Assembly: GCF_000621205.1 (NCBI RefSeq) | Contig: NZ_KK211230.1 | Span: 70,243-134,242 of the forward strand | Source: Halotalea alkalilenta DSM 17697 | Lineage (GTDB): Bacteria > Pseudomonadota > Gammaproteobacteria > Pseudomonadales > Halomonadaceae | Length of the DNA stretch: 64,000 bases | Direction: 5' to 3' | Shown: piece by piece, positions 31,460 through 40,848 of the stretch | How positions within the stretch are numbered: the stretch's first letter is position 1 | Layout: every line of letters begins with the position of its first letter | Notes under the pieces: generated by a model | Database searches by the model: none | Told to the model about the DNA's origin: nothing | Seen by the model: the letters and a program-made list of their open reading frames with translations, nothing else | Made by a program: the position numbers and the translations under genes

Positions 31460-32650
31460 ATGCGCTCGATTCGCTTGCTCCCCATTCTGGCCTCGCTTTG
31501 CGCAGCCTGCCTGCTGGCGCCCGCTCATGCCGAGGTGGCGCCGACCCCCGCCGCCGCGATCGAGGCGCTGTTCGATGGGCGTGCCGGCGAGGCGCAGCGC
31601 TACGCCAGCGCCTTTCGCGAGCAGGTTTCACCGCAGCAGGTCGCCGAAATCGTCGCGGATATGGAGCGCCGGCTTGGCGGACTCGAGCGTATCGATACCC
31701 GGCGCAGCGGGGCGCTGTTGCACTTCGAGCGCGGCCGCGTACCCGCGCGTATCGCCCTCGACGCCGAAGGCAGGATCAGCCAGCTATGGTTCGGTGCGGC
31801 TGAACTCGATGACGATATCGATAGCCTGGCCGGCCTGATCCAGGCGCTGCCCGGCGACACCGCGCTGCTGGTGGTCGCCGATGGCGAGCCTTTGGTGTCC
31901 CACAACGCGCAGGCACCGCTGGCGGTCGGCTCCGCCGCCAAGCTCGTGGTGCTGCGCGCCCTGGCGCTCGCGATCGAAGAGCAGCGCCTGGCCTGGGACC
32001 AGGTCGTCACCCTCGAGCCGGGCTGGCGCTCGCTGCCCAGCGGCCAGCTGCAGGAGTGGCCGGCGGGCACCCCGGTGACCGTGGCGACGCTTGCCCACCT
32101 GATGATCTCGATCAGCGACAACACCGCCACCGACGCGCTGATCCATCTCGTCGGTCGCGACGCCGTCGAAGCGATCTCCCCGCGCAACGTTCCTTTCCTC
32201 ACCACCCGCGAGCTGTTCGGCTTCAAGGCCGATGATGCCGAGGGGCTGCGCGAACGGTGGCGCGAAGGCGACATCGACGCACGCCGCGCAATCCTGGCCG
32301 GCCTGCGCGATGCGCCGCTGCCCGCGGTCGATTCACTCAGCCCCGATGTCACCCACCAGATCGAATGGTTCCTAAGCGCCGAGGAGCTATGCGAGCTGCT
32401 CGACGCCACGCAGGGCTCGCCGAGCCTATCGATCAACCCCGGCCTCGCCGACCCCGCCCAATGGCAGCAGGTCGCCTACAAAGGCGGCTCGGAGCCGGGC
32501 GTGCTGAACCTCTCCACCCGCCTGGTCGCTGCCGATGGCCGAAGCCACTGCGTCATCGCCAGCTGGAACGATGACGCAGCGCTCGATCAGCAAGCGCTGT
32601 TCGATCCCTATCGCAGCATCATCGAGCGGTTGGCAGGTGAGCCGAAGTGA
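31460..32650 (+). CDS. Secreted serine hydrolase, class A beta-lactamase fold
   Basis: 396 residues with a signal peptide ending PAHA (about 21-24). An N-terminal module (about 30-115) of the kind that precedes many penicillin-binding-like hydrolases is followed by a class A domain with SAAK (Ser158, Lys161), SDN (219-221) and KGG (341-343). All three active-site boxes are present but the third is KGG rather than KTG/KSG, and no clear omega-loop ExxLN is evident. A true beta-lactamase or a D-Ala-peptidase-like enzyme are both possible. In-frame ATGs at 31424 and 31445 are alternative starts. Confidence 0.82.
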   Translation: MRSIRLLPILASLCAACLLAPAHAEVAPTPAAAIEALFDGRAGEAQRYASAFREQVSPQQVAEIVADMERRLGGLERIDTRRSGALLHFERGRVPARIALDAEGRISQLWFGAAELDDDIDSLAGLIQALPGDTALLVVADGEPLVSHNAQAPLAVGSAAKLVVLRALALAIEEQRLAWDQVVTLEPGWRSLPSGQLQEWPAGTPVTVATLAHLMISISDNTATDALIHLVGRDAVEAISPRNVPFLTTRELFGFKADDAEGLRERWREGDIDARRAILAGLRDAPLPAVDSLSPDVTHQIEWFLSAEELCELLDATQGSPSLSINPGLADPAQWQQVAYKGGSEPGVLNLSTRLVAADGRSHCVIASWNDDAALDQQALFDPYRSIIERLAGEPK

Positions 32651-32760
32651 CCGACCGCGGGGCTGCGATCAGCGACTCGAACCGAACATGAAGCCAATCA
32701 TCAGCTCTATCTGCCCGCTGAGCATTGCGCGGCCGGGATGAGTCGGCAGGCCGGCACGGG

Positions 32761-33444
32761 CTAGCTCGCATGCTTGTCGATGGTGCCGATGGCGTGACGC
32801 AGGCATCCGGCGAATCCGTCGGCGATGCGCGACTTGAGCCTTGCGCTGGTCGCTACTCTGGGGCGCGCGCTCCAGGCGATCTTGAACTTCGTCGAGGACT
32901 GCAGCGCATCGACCAGCGCTTGGTCCTCGCTGCAGGTCAGCGCGGAGAACCCGCCCACCGCTGCGTATGCTCGGGCATCGATACCGAAGTTGGCGCCGTG
33001 GACGTGGCGGTGCCCTTCGCGATCCTGGTAGTTGCGCTCGAAGTCCGCGCGCAGGGGGGCGGCCCACTCGCCGCAGATCGACCAATCCTCGATCGAGATG
33101 GTGCCGCACACCGCGTCGGCTTCGAGCGATAGCTGGTCGACCAGCCAGCGCTCGGAGACGCGGGTGTCGGCGTCGGTGAAGGCCAGCCAGCGGGCGCCGA
33201 GGGCAAGCAGGTGGTTGGCGCCCGCGGCGCGGGCGGCGCCGACGTTGCGTGCGTCGATGGTCAGGCATTCGACCGGATGGCGCGCCGCGACCAGCGGCGT
33301 GCGGTCGCGGCAATGATCGAGGACGACGGTGATGGTCACGGGCTCACCTCCGAGCCCTGGGTGGCGCGCGGCGGCAAGCGCCGATACCAGGCAAGCGTCG
33401 ATCCAGTCCTGCTCGTCATTGGCGGGAATGCAGATACCGATCAT
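32761..33444 (-). CDS. Family 2 glycosyltransferase
   Basis: 227 residues, GT-A fold. N-terminal IGICIPANDEQDWIDACL nucleotide-binding start, DARNVGAARAAG, and the metal-binding DAD at 91-93. After that comes HGANFGIDARAYAAVGGF, typical of acceptor-side loops. No membrane helix, so cytosolic. AAGGAG precedes ATG at 33444. Last gene of a four-gene operon with a methyltransferase, a PIG-L deacetylase and an acyl-CoA dehydrogenase homologue. Sugar and acceptor unknown. Confidence 0.88.
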   Translation of the reverse strand: MIGICIPANDEQDWIDACLVSALAAARHPGLGGEPVTITVVLDHCRDRTPLVAARHPVECLTIDARNVGAARAAGANHLLALGARWLAFTDADTRVSERWLVDQLSLEADAVCGTISIEDWSICGEWAAPLRADFERNYQDREGHRHVHGANFGIDARAYAAVGGFSALTCSEDQALVDALQSSTKFKIAWSARPRVATSARLKSRIADGFAGCLRHAIGTIDKHAS

Positions 33445-33472
33445 CGCATACTCCTTATGCGTTTCCGGGCGA

Positions 33473-34057
33473 TCAGAGAGAAGCCGACCTCTGCCATACG
33501 CCCAGTTGGAAATCCGTTTCGATATGGTGGATCGTCGCCGACAGCGCCTTGGCTCGATCGAACCTGCGGTACATCGACTCGACGTCGTGACGCCGGTCGT
33601 CGAAGGGATGGCGCCAATGGCAGAGTACCAGGTCGCCCGCGGGGTTCAGCGAGTCCACGCAGTGCGAGATGAAGCACGCCAGATCGGCATCATCGAGGTA
33701 GTAGGCCAGCTCGCTGACCAGGATCAGGTCGAACTGCGCCGCTCCCGGCGCCGGCCACTGCTCCGGTAGATGCAGCCGTTCGATCTGGACATGGGGGGAT
33801 GGCGCCAGGGTCTCACGCGCGATCGCTACGGCCGCGGCGGAGAAATCGGCCGCGAGCAGGGTGTCGCAGCGCTGCGCCAGCTGCCGGGTCATTGCACCGT
33901 TGCCGCAGCCGGGCTCGAAGGCGCGGCGATAGCGCTCGCGGGGCAGTGCGGCGAGCACCAGCGCGCGCTTGCGCCGCTCGTACCAGGAGGCCTCGACCTG
34001 CCAGGGGTCGGCGTCATCGCGATAGAGGCGATCGAAGTGCTCGATGCGCTCGCTCAT
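33473..34057 (-). CDS. NodS-like SAM-dependent methyltransferase
   Basis: 194 residues. The start SERIEHFDRLYRDDADPW and motif I FEPGCGNGAMT (about 46-56) match the NodS/N-methyltransferase group, whose founder methylates a deacetylated amino sugar. Its start overlaps the stop of the PIG-L deacetylase gene (ATGA at 34054-34057), so the two products are made together. A deacetylase followed by an N-methyltransferase would make chemical sense on an amino sugar, by analogy to Nod factor synthesis; that is inference. Confidence 0.85.
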   Translation of the reverse strand: MSERIEHFDRLYRDDADPWQVEASWYERRKRALVLAALPRERYRRAFEPGCGNGAMTRQLAQRCDTLLAADFSAAAVAIARETLAPSPHVQIERLHLPEQWPAPGAAQFDLILVSELAYYLDDADLACFISHCVDSLNPAGDLVLCHWRHPFDDRRHDVESMYRRFDRAKALSATIHHIETDFQLGVWQRSASL

Positions 34058-34812
34058 CGGAACAGCACCTCGGAGTCGCGCAGCAGCCGGGCGAGTACGT
34101 TAGGCGGCAGGATCGGCGCTTGCCCGGTCGAGTCGTCGGGCTGCAGCTGGCTGGTGAAGAGGGCGACGGCCTGGCGCTTGCGCTCGAGCTGCTCCTCGCT
34201 CAGGTCGATCGCGCATGCCCGCGCCCAGGGCACGCGGGGGTCGTCGACGCTGGCCCAATGCCAGGTCCAGATCGGTACTTCGTAGAGCGTGCAGCCTTGC
34301 GCCTCGCAGACCGCGGCGACGGCATCACCGGTGGCCTCGTGGTCGGGGTGCCCATCCTTGCGCCAGGTGGTGAACACCACGTCACCGGGTTGCAGGTGAG
34401 CGCGCAATCGGTCGCGCAGTTCATCCGCTTGGGCTGCGACCGCGCCGTCGTCGAGCCCCAGGCGGTGCACTTCGGCGTCGACGCCGAGCGCCAGCAGCGC
34501 CCGGCGGGTCTCCTCGCGCCGAGCCTCGCGCAGCGCGGGCGGTGGCCAGCGTGTCGAGCCCGGGTGGCTCGCGCCGCCATCGGTGACGGCGACCAGCGAG
34601 ATGTCTCGCCCTAGCCGAGCCAGCTGGATCAGCATGCCGGCGAAGCCGAGCACCTCGTCGTCCGGGTGCGGCGCGACCACGACAGCACGCTGCCCTGGGG
34701 CGACCAGCGAGGAGAGCGGTTCGCGCGGCAGCGCGGCCAGCGCCGGCCATGCCTGCCAGTCGCGCTCTGGCGTGCCGAGCCCGATGATCGCGCGATCGTT
34801 CACAGTGTCCAT
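34054..34812 (-). CDS. PIG-L/LmbE-family deacetylase
   Basis: 252 residues. Zinc-binding motifs HPDDE (49-53) and HPDHE (155-159) are intact. Members remove N-acetyl groups from GlcNAc conjugates, as in mycothiol (MshB), bacillithiol (BshB) and GPI synthesis. GAGGAG lies before the ATG at 34812, inside the end of the upstream acyl-CoA dehydrogenase gene, with a 13-bp overlap. Confidence 0.92.
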   Translation of the reverse strand: MDTVNDRAIIGLGTPERDWQAWPALAALPREPLSSLVAPGQRAVVVAPHPDDEVLGFAGMLIQLARLGRDISLVAVTDGGASHPGSTRWPPPALREARREETRRALLALGVDAEVHRLGLDDGAVAAQADELRDRLRAHLQPGDVVFTTWRKDGHPDHEATGDAVAAVCEAQGCTLYEVPIWTWHWASVDDPRVPWARACAIDLSEEQLERKRQAVALFTSQLQPDDSTGQAPILPPNVLARLLRDSEVLFR

Positions 34813-35846
34813 TGTGGCTCCTCTAGCGTGGCGACTCGCTGGCCATGGGCGGCCTGGTCGCGTTCGGCGTGGCTCTGGCGGATGAACACCGGCAGGTCGG
34901 CCATCAGTCGGGCGAAACCTGCGTCACGGCAAAGCGGTGCGGCGCCGAGCGCCCGTGATGCCCGCACCAGGATCTCTTCGGCAGCGCTCTCCACCGCGAG
35001 CCTGGCGCGCGCGACCTCGAGCGCGCAGCCATCGGTGGGCGAGGCGTCTATCGCCTTGGCTGCATCGATGAGCATCGCACGTGCCTGGCACAGTGCGACG
35101 TCCATGGCGCCCAGGTGGGCGAGCCGGTGAGGATCCGCCCTGCCTGCAAGGGCGGCGCGGGTGAAGTCGACGATTCTCGCCGTCGCGCCGTACCAGCAGG
35201 CAGCGACGCCCGCCGCGCCGTGAAGGAATCCCGGCCGCTCGACGTAGCCGCCGGGGGCGCCGACCAACCGGCCCTCTGCGTGGGAGAAGAGCACGTCGAC
35301 GCTGGCGGCGCTTTGCATCCCTACCGCCGCCCAGCCACGGTCGGTCACGGTGATGCCGGGCTGGTCGAGCTCTACCGCCACCAGCCAGGAGCGATTGTCC
35401 GCAGTGCGCGCGCTGACCAGCGCATGGGTGAGAGTCGCGGCGCCTGAGCACCACGCCTTGCTGCCATCGAGCGACACGCGGTCTGCGCTGGTACCGGTGG
35501 ACACCATCAGGTCGTGTCCTGGTGCCTGTGCGCACCACACTCCCCAGCGTGAGTGCGGGGGTATCTCGGTCGAGCCGAGCTCGGCGTGAATCGCCAGCGC
35601 ATCCTCGTGCGCCTCGAACAGCTTGACCAGCCCCAGATCGCAGGCCGCGACCTCGGCCAGCGTACGCCAGCGCGCCAGGGTCGCACCGCCGCCGGGCAGC
35701 GGCAGGCGATCGAGCCCCTCGGTGACCAGTCGTTGCAGCCAGCGGTTTGGATCAGGCGCGGCCTGCGCTTCGCCGAGCAGCGAGGTGAGCCGCTGCTCGT
35801 ACGACGTCGGTATGGGTGGCGTCACTTCCTTGTCGCGGATATCCAT
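34800..35846 (-). CDS. Acyl-CoA dehydrogenase-like flavoprotein
   Basis: 348 residues, shorter than the usual 380-400. Recognisable parts are the WCAQAPGHDL / SLDGSKAWCSGAATLTHALV beta-domain with the FAD-binding region and the C-terminal four-helix bundle (about 215-330). The N-terminal helical domain is reduced and the usual catalytic Glu context is not obvious, so the substrate may not be an acyl-CoA. First gene of the operon with PIG-L, methyltransferase and glycosyltransferase genes. Ribosome-binding site GGAAGG upstream. Confidence 0.78.
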   Translation of the reverse strand: MDIRDKEVTPPIPTSYEQRLTSLLGEAQAAPDPNRWLQRLVTEGLDRLPLPGGGATLARWRTLAEVAACDLGLVKLFEAHEDALAIHAELGSTEIPPHSRWGVWCAQAPGHDLMVSTGTSADRVSLDGSKAWCSGAATLTHALVSARTADNRSWLVAVELDQPGITVTDRGWAAVGMQSAASVDVLFSHAEGRLVGAPGGYVERPGFLHGAAGVAACWYGATARIVDFTRAALAGRADPHRLAHLGAMDVALCQARAMLIDAAKAIDASPTDGCALEVARARLAVESAAEEILVRASRALGAAPLCRDAGFARLMADLPVFIRQSHAERDQAAHGQRVATLEEPQWTL

Positions 35847-35929
35847 CGGGGCCCCTTCCTTAGGAGTGCTGTACAGAGTCTAGGCCCTGTTTGCTGGGGC
35901 AGCGAGGGACATGCGTGGTGCAATCGTGG

Positions 35930-36110
35930 GACCGAGAGGTGGCGACGCGGCCGTGGTTCGACTCGGGCCCACGGCGTCCCGCAAGCCGGCTTGGTCGGCG
36001 AAGGCCCGGCTCACCACGAACGGCCGAGGTGGGCTCGCGTCATCACTCCCACCCGTTCGTCCCGAGTGGATGGAGCGACGTCGAAGGACCGAGCGGTGGC
36101 GGCGGTGATC
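35930..36110. repeat. GC-rich intergenic repeat, copy C
   Basis: Contains CACCCGTTCGTCCCGAG, GGTTCGACTCGGGCC, GGCGAAGGCCCGGCT and ACCGAGCGGTGGCGGC, all matching blocks of the unit at 22260-22770 in reverse complement. It lies in the gap between an acyl-CoA-dehydrogenase gene start and the end of a carrier gene. More diverged than copies A and B. Confidence 0.75.
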
Positions 36111-36124
36111 GACCGCCGCCGTGG

Positions 36125-37468
36125 TCAGGATTTCGATGAGGCGTAGGCTGGTGTCCGGCCGGGCTTGCGATCCCGCTGGGCTTCGCGCTCCGCTGCCAGC
36201 GCCGCCCTGGAGCTGCGCTTGAGTTCGCCCTCGTCGAGCTCGATGTAGCAGGTCAGCACCGCGGCGATCAGATAGAGCACGGTATAGGTCCAGATCACGC
36301 CGGCCGGGCCGCCGTACGGCAGGACCATCAGTGCGATCGCCGGGCCGAAGAAGTTGGAGAGCCCGGCGGCGAGGTTGTGCGCCGAGATCGCCGCGCCCTT
36401 GTGCTCGGGTGCAAGCGATGGGAACAGCGCCGACATCGGCACGAAGGCGGCGATCGAGGTGCCGAGCACGATCGCGGCGATGAGCGCGATGCCGAAGTTG
36501 TGGCCGAAGTAGAGCGGCAGGTAGTAGAACGCCAGACACGAGATCGCGCAGCCGACCGCGCCGAACCAGCGTACCAGCCGCAGCCAGCCGATCTTGTCGC
36601 CGACCACGCCCCAGAGCACGTTGGTGAAGATGGTGGTGATGAACACCGCGCCCCAGATCCGCAGCCACTCGGACATCGAGAAGCCCAGCTGATGGGTGAA
36701 GAACACGGGCATGAAGACGACGAAGCCGAACAGCGCCAGCTGGTTGATCGAGCGCACCACGCAGGCGATGGCGATGTTGCGATTCTCGGCGAGGATCGTC
36801 ACCCCACGGGCGAGTTCGCGGATCTTTTCCTGGCGCGAGGCGCTGGCTCGCTTGGTCGAGCTGGTCTTGTCCTTGATCAGGAAAAGGCCCATGAAGCCCG
36901 CCACCGCGACCCAGGCGGTCGCCATCCACAGCGTACCGGCGAAGCCGAGCACCGGGATGGTGAAGCTCGGCAGGTAGGTGCCGATGAAGCCGACCCCGAC
37001 CGAGTACATCGCCCAGAACCAGCCCATCGCCGAAGCCAGGCGGTGGGAAGGCGCGACCTGGGCGATCCAGACGATGAACGAGTAGATGAACAGCGGATAG
37101 CCGATGCCCCTGATCCCGTAGAGCAGGGTGATCATCGCCAGGTTCTCCTGTTCGATGCCGAAGATCATGAATAGCACGTGGAAGGCGAGCCAGATCACCG
37201 CGCCCCATTTCATCGCGTTGCGCGGGCCGATCATCTCGGCGAAGACCCCTGAGAACCACGAGGCGATGGCGACGATCAGTCCGTAGACGGTGAAGACCAT
37301 CGCTGCATCGCCCTGGCTGAAACCGATTTCAATCAGGTACGAAGAAAGAAACGCCTGTTCGATACCGTCGCCGGTCATGAAGATGGCGATGGCGAGGTAG
37401 CCCCACATTAGGATGATCGGCAGGCCGAGAAACTGCTTTCCTGACGAAGATGACTGCTTGGTCGTCAT
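36125..37468 (-). CDS. MFS carrier, RbtT/DalT/CsbX-like (polyol family)
   Basis: 447 residues, 12 membrane helices in two bundles separated by a basic cytoplasmic loop (about 200-220, KDKTSSTKRASASRQEK). The sequence style (GYLAIAIFMTGDGIEQAFLSSYLIEIGFS, GIRGIGYPLFIYSFIVWI) matches ribitol/arabitol permeases and CsbX. AAGGA eight bases before ATG. No sugar-alcohol dehydrogenase lies next to it, so the substrate is a guess. Confidence 0.85.
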   Translation of the reverse strand: MTTKQSSSSGKQFLGLPIILMWGYLAIAIFMTGDGIEQAFLSSYLIEIGFSQGDAAMVFTVYGLIVAIASWFSGVFAEMIGPRNAMKWGAVIWLAFHVLFMIFGIEQENLAMITLLYGIRGIGYPLFIYSFIVWIAQVAPSHRLASAMGWFWAMYSVGVGFIGTYLPSFTIPVLGFAGTLWMATAWVAVAGFMGLFLIKDKTSSTKRASASRQEKIRELARGVTILAENRNIAIACVVRSINQLALFGFVVFMPVFFTHQLGFSMSEWLRIWGAVFITTIFTNVLWGVVGDKIGWLRLVRWFGAVGCAISCLAFYYLPLYFGHNFGIALIAAIVLGTSIAAFVPMSALFPSLAPEHKGAAISAHNLAAGLSNFFGPAIALMVLPYGGPAGVIWTYTVLYLIAAVLTCYIELDEGELKRSSRAALAAEREAQRDRKPGRTPAYASSKS

Positions 37469-37838
37469 GAAACGGATCCTTTTTCTTAGCTGTGATTCAT
37501 AGGCGCAACAGCGCGCGAGCGAGAGGTAGCGCTTCTCGCCTGCGGATATTTCGTCGGTGTTTCGCCCGATGGCAGGGCGCGCGCTGGCAAATCGAGAATC
37601 AATGGTTATCGTTTTTGTCTTTAATGAGAATTTAAAATTATGTCATAGCGACATTGGAGAGACAAATTCGAACGATCCGCAATCGGACCAAAGCCCGCCC
37701 GCCCACCTGACCGCGGGCGGGGATGGAGCCGTATGCAGTCCGCCGAGGCGCCTGTTTCCGCGATTCGGACGGCAACGAGCTTGGCGTGGTCTGTCGCCAC
37801 GCCAAGGCTGGGCGAGGAGCTTTCGGTGATAGACGCGG
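37469..37838. other. 370-bp intergenic stretch
   Basis: No gene supported. An AT-rich patch at about 37595-37670 is the likely promoter region of the carrier gene on the minus strand. The remainder is GC-rich without visible hairpin-plus-T terminator. Confidence 0.5.
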
Positions 37839-38570
37839 CTAGGGCGCTACGGTGACTTCGCTTCTGCCGCTGTCGATCAGCGCCTGGCGGACGAAGCCGG
37901 TGCGTTTCATCTCCTCGACGAAGGCGTGCACGTATTCGGCGGCCTCGGTGTTCGCCTTGGGGACGCCGACGGCCTGACGGATCGCGGTGAAGCGGCCGTC
38001 GAGCACGCGTAGCCCTGGATGCTTCGCGGCGGCCTTTTCGAGCGGCTGGCGCACGCCGGCGGCTGCATCGCCAAGGCCTTTGACGAAGGCGTCGATCGCG
38101 GCCTGGGAGCTGGTCTCGCGCAGCAGTTCGGCGTGCTCGAGGGTGCGGGAGAGGTAGAGATCGTAGGCGGCGCCCCGACCGACCACGATGCGGTTGCCGG
38201 GGCGGTCGAGCTGCTCGACCGCGGTGAAGGGGCCATCGTCGCGGACGAGATAGGTTCCCTCGATCAGCGCGTAGGGCTCGCTGAAGGCGATCTTCTCCGC
38301 GCGTACCGGTTCGATGGCGAGAAAAGCGAGGGTCCACTGCTGCTGATCGGTCGCGCCGAATACCTGTCCGGCGGTGTCGAACACGCGTGTCACCAGGGCG
38401 ACGCCCAGGCGCTCGGCGAGCGCGCGGGCGAGGGCGACCGATACGCCCTGGGGAGTACCGTCGTCGGCGTGGGGGAAGGCGAGTACCGGATTGCCGAAGT
38501 TGATCGCGGCGACCAGCCTGCCCTCGGGCGCGAGCTGGTCGAGTACGGCGGTCGGGGCGGATGAGGTCAT
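37839..38570 (-). CDS. Solute-binding family 3-like protein without signal peptide
   Basis: 243 residues. The fold signature of amino-acid-binding proteins is clear: GRLVAAINFGNPVLAF, GVSVALARALAERLGV, FSEPYALIEGTYLVR, GNRIVVGRGAAYDLYL. The N-terminus (MTSSAPTAVLDQLAPEG) has no hydrophobic signal segment and no upstream in-frame extension supplying one, so the protein is probably cytoplasmic. No permease genes adjoin it. It may be a cytosolic sensor or a cyclohexadienyl-dehydratase-like enzyme of the same fold. Confidence 0.8.
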   Translation of the reverse strand: MTSSAPTAVLDQLAPEGRLVAAINFGNPVLAFPHADDGTPQGVSVALARALAERLGVALVTRVFDTAGQVFGATDQQQWTLAFLAIEPVRAEKIAFSEPYALIEGTYLVRDDGPFTAVEQLDRPGNRIVVGRGAAYDLYLSRTLEHAELLRETSSQAAIDAFVKGLGDAAAGVRQPLEKAAAKHPGLRVLDGRFTAIRQAVGVPKANTEAAEYVHAFVEEMKRTGFVRQALIDSGRSEVTVAP

Positions 38571-38714
38571 GTCGAACTCCGGCTCGGGGATGAACCCCGA
38601 TCCTAGGTCGCCGGGGGCATCGCCGACATCATCCGAAAGGCGAAAGAGGCACTTTAGGTTGTCAGGCCAGGGTTGGCGGTCTGGGGTGTCAGGTCCGGCT
38701 CGGCAGGCCTGCGC

Positions 38715-39722
38715 TCAGGTATCAAGCTCGGCGACGATGCGCCGGAAGCTGTCGAAGCGGCTGGCCTGGATCTCGTCGCGTTCGACCGCCCCGAGCAGCG
38801 CGCAGCCGGGTTCGGACAGATGGCGGCAGTTGCGGAAGCGGCAGCGGCCGAGAAAGGGGTGGAACTCGATGAAGCCTTCGGCGATCGCCTGTTCATCGAG
38901 ATGGCCGAGGCCGAACTCGCGGATGCCGGGGGAGTCGATCAGCTCGCCACCGGCAGGAAAGTGATAGAGCCGCGCGGTGGTGGTGGTGTGGGTACCCTTG
39001 CGCGACTCCTCGGAGAGCGCTCCGACCTTGAGCGCTTCATTGGGCAACAGGGCCTGGATCAGCGACGACTTGCCGACCCCGGACTGGCCGACGAACACCG
39101 AGGTGTGGTCGGTCAGCGCCGTGCGCAGTGCCTCGAGGCCGTGGTGATCGTTCACCGAGGCTTCGACCACTTCGTAGCCGAGACGCTGGTAGCGGGTGAG
39201 CAACTCGCGCAGCGGCCCGCCCTCGCTGGGCAGCAAATCGACCTTGTTGAGCACCAGCGCGGGGGTGATCCCGGTGGTCTCGGCGGCGACCAGGTAGCGG
39301 TCGATCAGGTTGGGGTGCGGCTCGGGTTCGGCGGCGAACACGATCATGATCCGGTCGAGGTTGGCCGCCACCGGCTTGAGCTGCCCCTGGGCATTGGGCC
39401 GCTCGAGGGTCGAGTCGCGCGGCAGCCGGGCGACCACCACACCGCTTGCATCGCTCGCCTCGCGCCAGCTGACTCGGTCGCCGGTGACCAGGCTCTCGAG
39501 GTTGGCGCGCAGATGACAGCGATGGGAGACGCCGTCCTCGCCTTCGACCTCGAGGGTGCGCCCGAAGTGGGCGATCACCCGGCCCGGCTGCTCGGGGCCG
39601 TACTCGCCGGCCTCGAGCAGCTTGGCATCGTGCACGTCGCGGGCACCGGCGCGCTGGTTGCGCTCCGCCTGGATCTTGTCGATGCGCCAGCGCTGCTGTC
39701 GTGAGAGTTTGCGTCCGCTCAT
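38715..39722 (-). CDS. rsgA: Ribosome small subunit-dependent GTPase
   Basis: 335 residues, circularly permuted GTPase that assists late 30S maturation. Order: OB-fold (about 40-110), G4 NKVDLL, G1 [10 protein letters not shown]3 [10 protein letters not shown], then the zinc finger [14 protein letters not shown] and the C-terminal helix. The permuted order G4-G1-G3 is diagnostic. Divergent from orn, an arrangement widespread in gammaproteobacteria. Confidence 0.97.
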   Translation of the reverse strand: MSGRKLSRQQRWRIDKIQAERNQRAGARDVHDAKLLEAGEYGPEQPGRVIAHFGRTLEVEGEDGVSHRCHLRANLESLVTGDRVSWREASDASGVVVARLPRDSTLERPNAQGQLKPVAANLDRIMIVFAAEPEPHPNLIDRYLVAAETTGITPALVLNKVDLLPSEGGPLRELLTRYQRLGYEVVEASVNDHHGLEALRTALTDHTSVFVGQSGVGKSSLIQALLPNEALKVGALSEESRKGTHTTTTARLYHFPAGGELIDSPGIREFGLGHLDEQAIAEGFIEFHPFLGRCRFRNCRHLSEPGCALLGAVERDEIQASRFDSFRRIVAELDT

Positions 39723-39863
39723 CGTTCCTCGAGGGCTTGATCAGTGCACCGGGAAAGCCGGCTTGACGTGCCATTCTACAGGTTTAGTCTTGATCGGTTG
39801 CCGCCCAGTCGGGCCTTTTACAATTCTTTTTCCAGTTCATCATTTCAGTGGAGCAAACCGTTC

Positions 39864-40430
39864 ATGACCCAAACAGTGGGTAGTATCGACCCGGCCACCG
39901 ACCGGCTCGTATGGATCGATCTCGAGATGACCGGGCTCGATCCGAGCTACGAGCGCATCATCGAGGTGGCGACCATCGTCACCGATGGCAACCTCAATGT
40001 GATCGAGGAGGGGCCGGTGATCGCGGTCCACCAGGATGATGCGGTGCTCGACGCGATGGACGAGTGGAACACCCGCACCCACGGCAAGTCCGGGCTGATC
40101 GCTCGGGTGCGCGAGAGCCGTATCGACACCTTGGAAGCCGAGCGGCTGACGCTCGAGTTCCTCTCCCGCCACGTCGCGCCGGGCGTTTCGCCGATGTGCG
40201 GAAACAGCGTCCACCAGGACCGCCGCTTCCTGGTCAGCGAGATGCCGGGGCTCGCCGGGTTCTTCCACTACCGCAACCTCGACGTCTCGACCCTCAAGGA
40301 GCTGGCCCGGCGCTGGAAGCCGTCGATCCTCGCCGGGTTGACCAAGCGCGGCAGCCACCAGGCACTCGACGATATCCGTGAGTCGATCGAGGAGATGGCC
40401 TACTACCGCGAGCACCTGCTCGCGCTGTGA
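39864..40430 (+). CDS. orn: Oligoribonuclease
   Basis: 188 residues, DEDDh 3'-5' exonuclease that degrades diribonucleotides, including pGpG from cyclic-di-GMP. [10 protein letters not shown] supplies the first Asp/Glu pair, then [10 protein letters not shown] and [11 protein letters not shown] with the His and last Asp. The ATG at 39864 gives [19 protein letters not shown]. Divergent from rsgA with about 140 bp between the starts. Confidence 0.97.
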   Translation: MTQTVGSIDPATDRLVWIDLEMTGLDPSYERIIEVATIVTDGNLNVIEEGPVIAVHQDDAVLDAMDEWNTRTHGKSGLIARVRESRIDTLEAERLTLEFLSRHVAPGVSPMCGNSVHQDRRFLVSEMPGLAGFFHYRNLDVSTLKELARRWKPSILAGLTKRGSHQALDDIRESIEEMAYYREHLLAL

Positions 40431-40440
40431 AGCGGCGCTC

Positions 40441-40848
40441 TCAGCGCGGGTAGTCGTCGAACAGCGCCGGTTGATCGGGGGGGTAGGGATAAGGAGGTGG
40501 GCGATAGGGCGAGACCACGGCCGGGCCGTCGCCGCGATAGCTGCCGACCCCGAGCGACAGCCTGCTGCTGCCGCGATCGACGTCCACTCGTGTGCTGCCG
40601 AACTGCCCGCTGCCACCGCGCGATCCCGAACTGACCCCGGCGGCTACGCTGCCGTGCACCTGCACACTCGAGCTTGGCGCGGAGCTTACCATCGGTGCAT
40701 CGTCCGACACCGCTGGCGAGGCGCCGGCGGAGCGCGCCTCGTCGGCGAAGTTCGGTCCGGGCACGCTGAGGTCGAGCGGGGCGGCGAGCACGCCGAGCGG
40801 CGTCAGCGAGAGCCAGGCCACCAGCATGGCGCGAAGGGCCGGATTCAT
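40441..40848 (-). CDS. Small secreted protein of unknown function
   Basis: 135 residues. Signal peptide MNPALRAMLVAWLSLTPLGVLAA-type (cleavage near residue 22), then a low-complexity mature part rich in Ser, Gly, Asp and Pro, ending with a PYPYPP-type tail. Start and upstream stop overlap (ATGA at 40845-40848), so it is translationally coupled to the inositol-monophosphatase-family gene. Unknown family. Confidence 0.7.
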   Translation of the reverse strand: MNPALRAMLVAWLSLTPLGVLAAPLDLSVPGPNFADEARSAGASPAVSDDAPMVSSAPSSSVQVHGSVAAGVSSGSRGGSGQFGSTRVDVDRGSSRLSLGVGSYRGDGPAVVSPYRPPPYPYPPDQPALFDDYPR

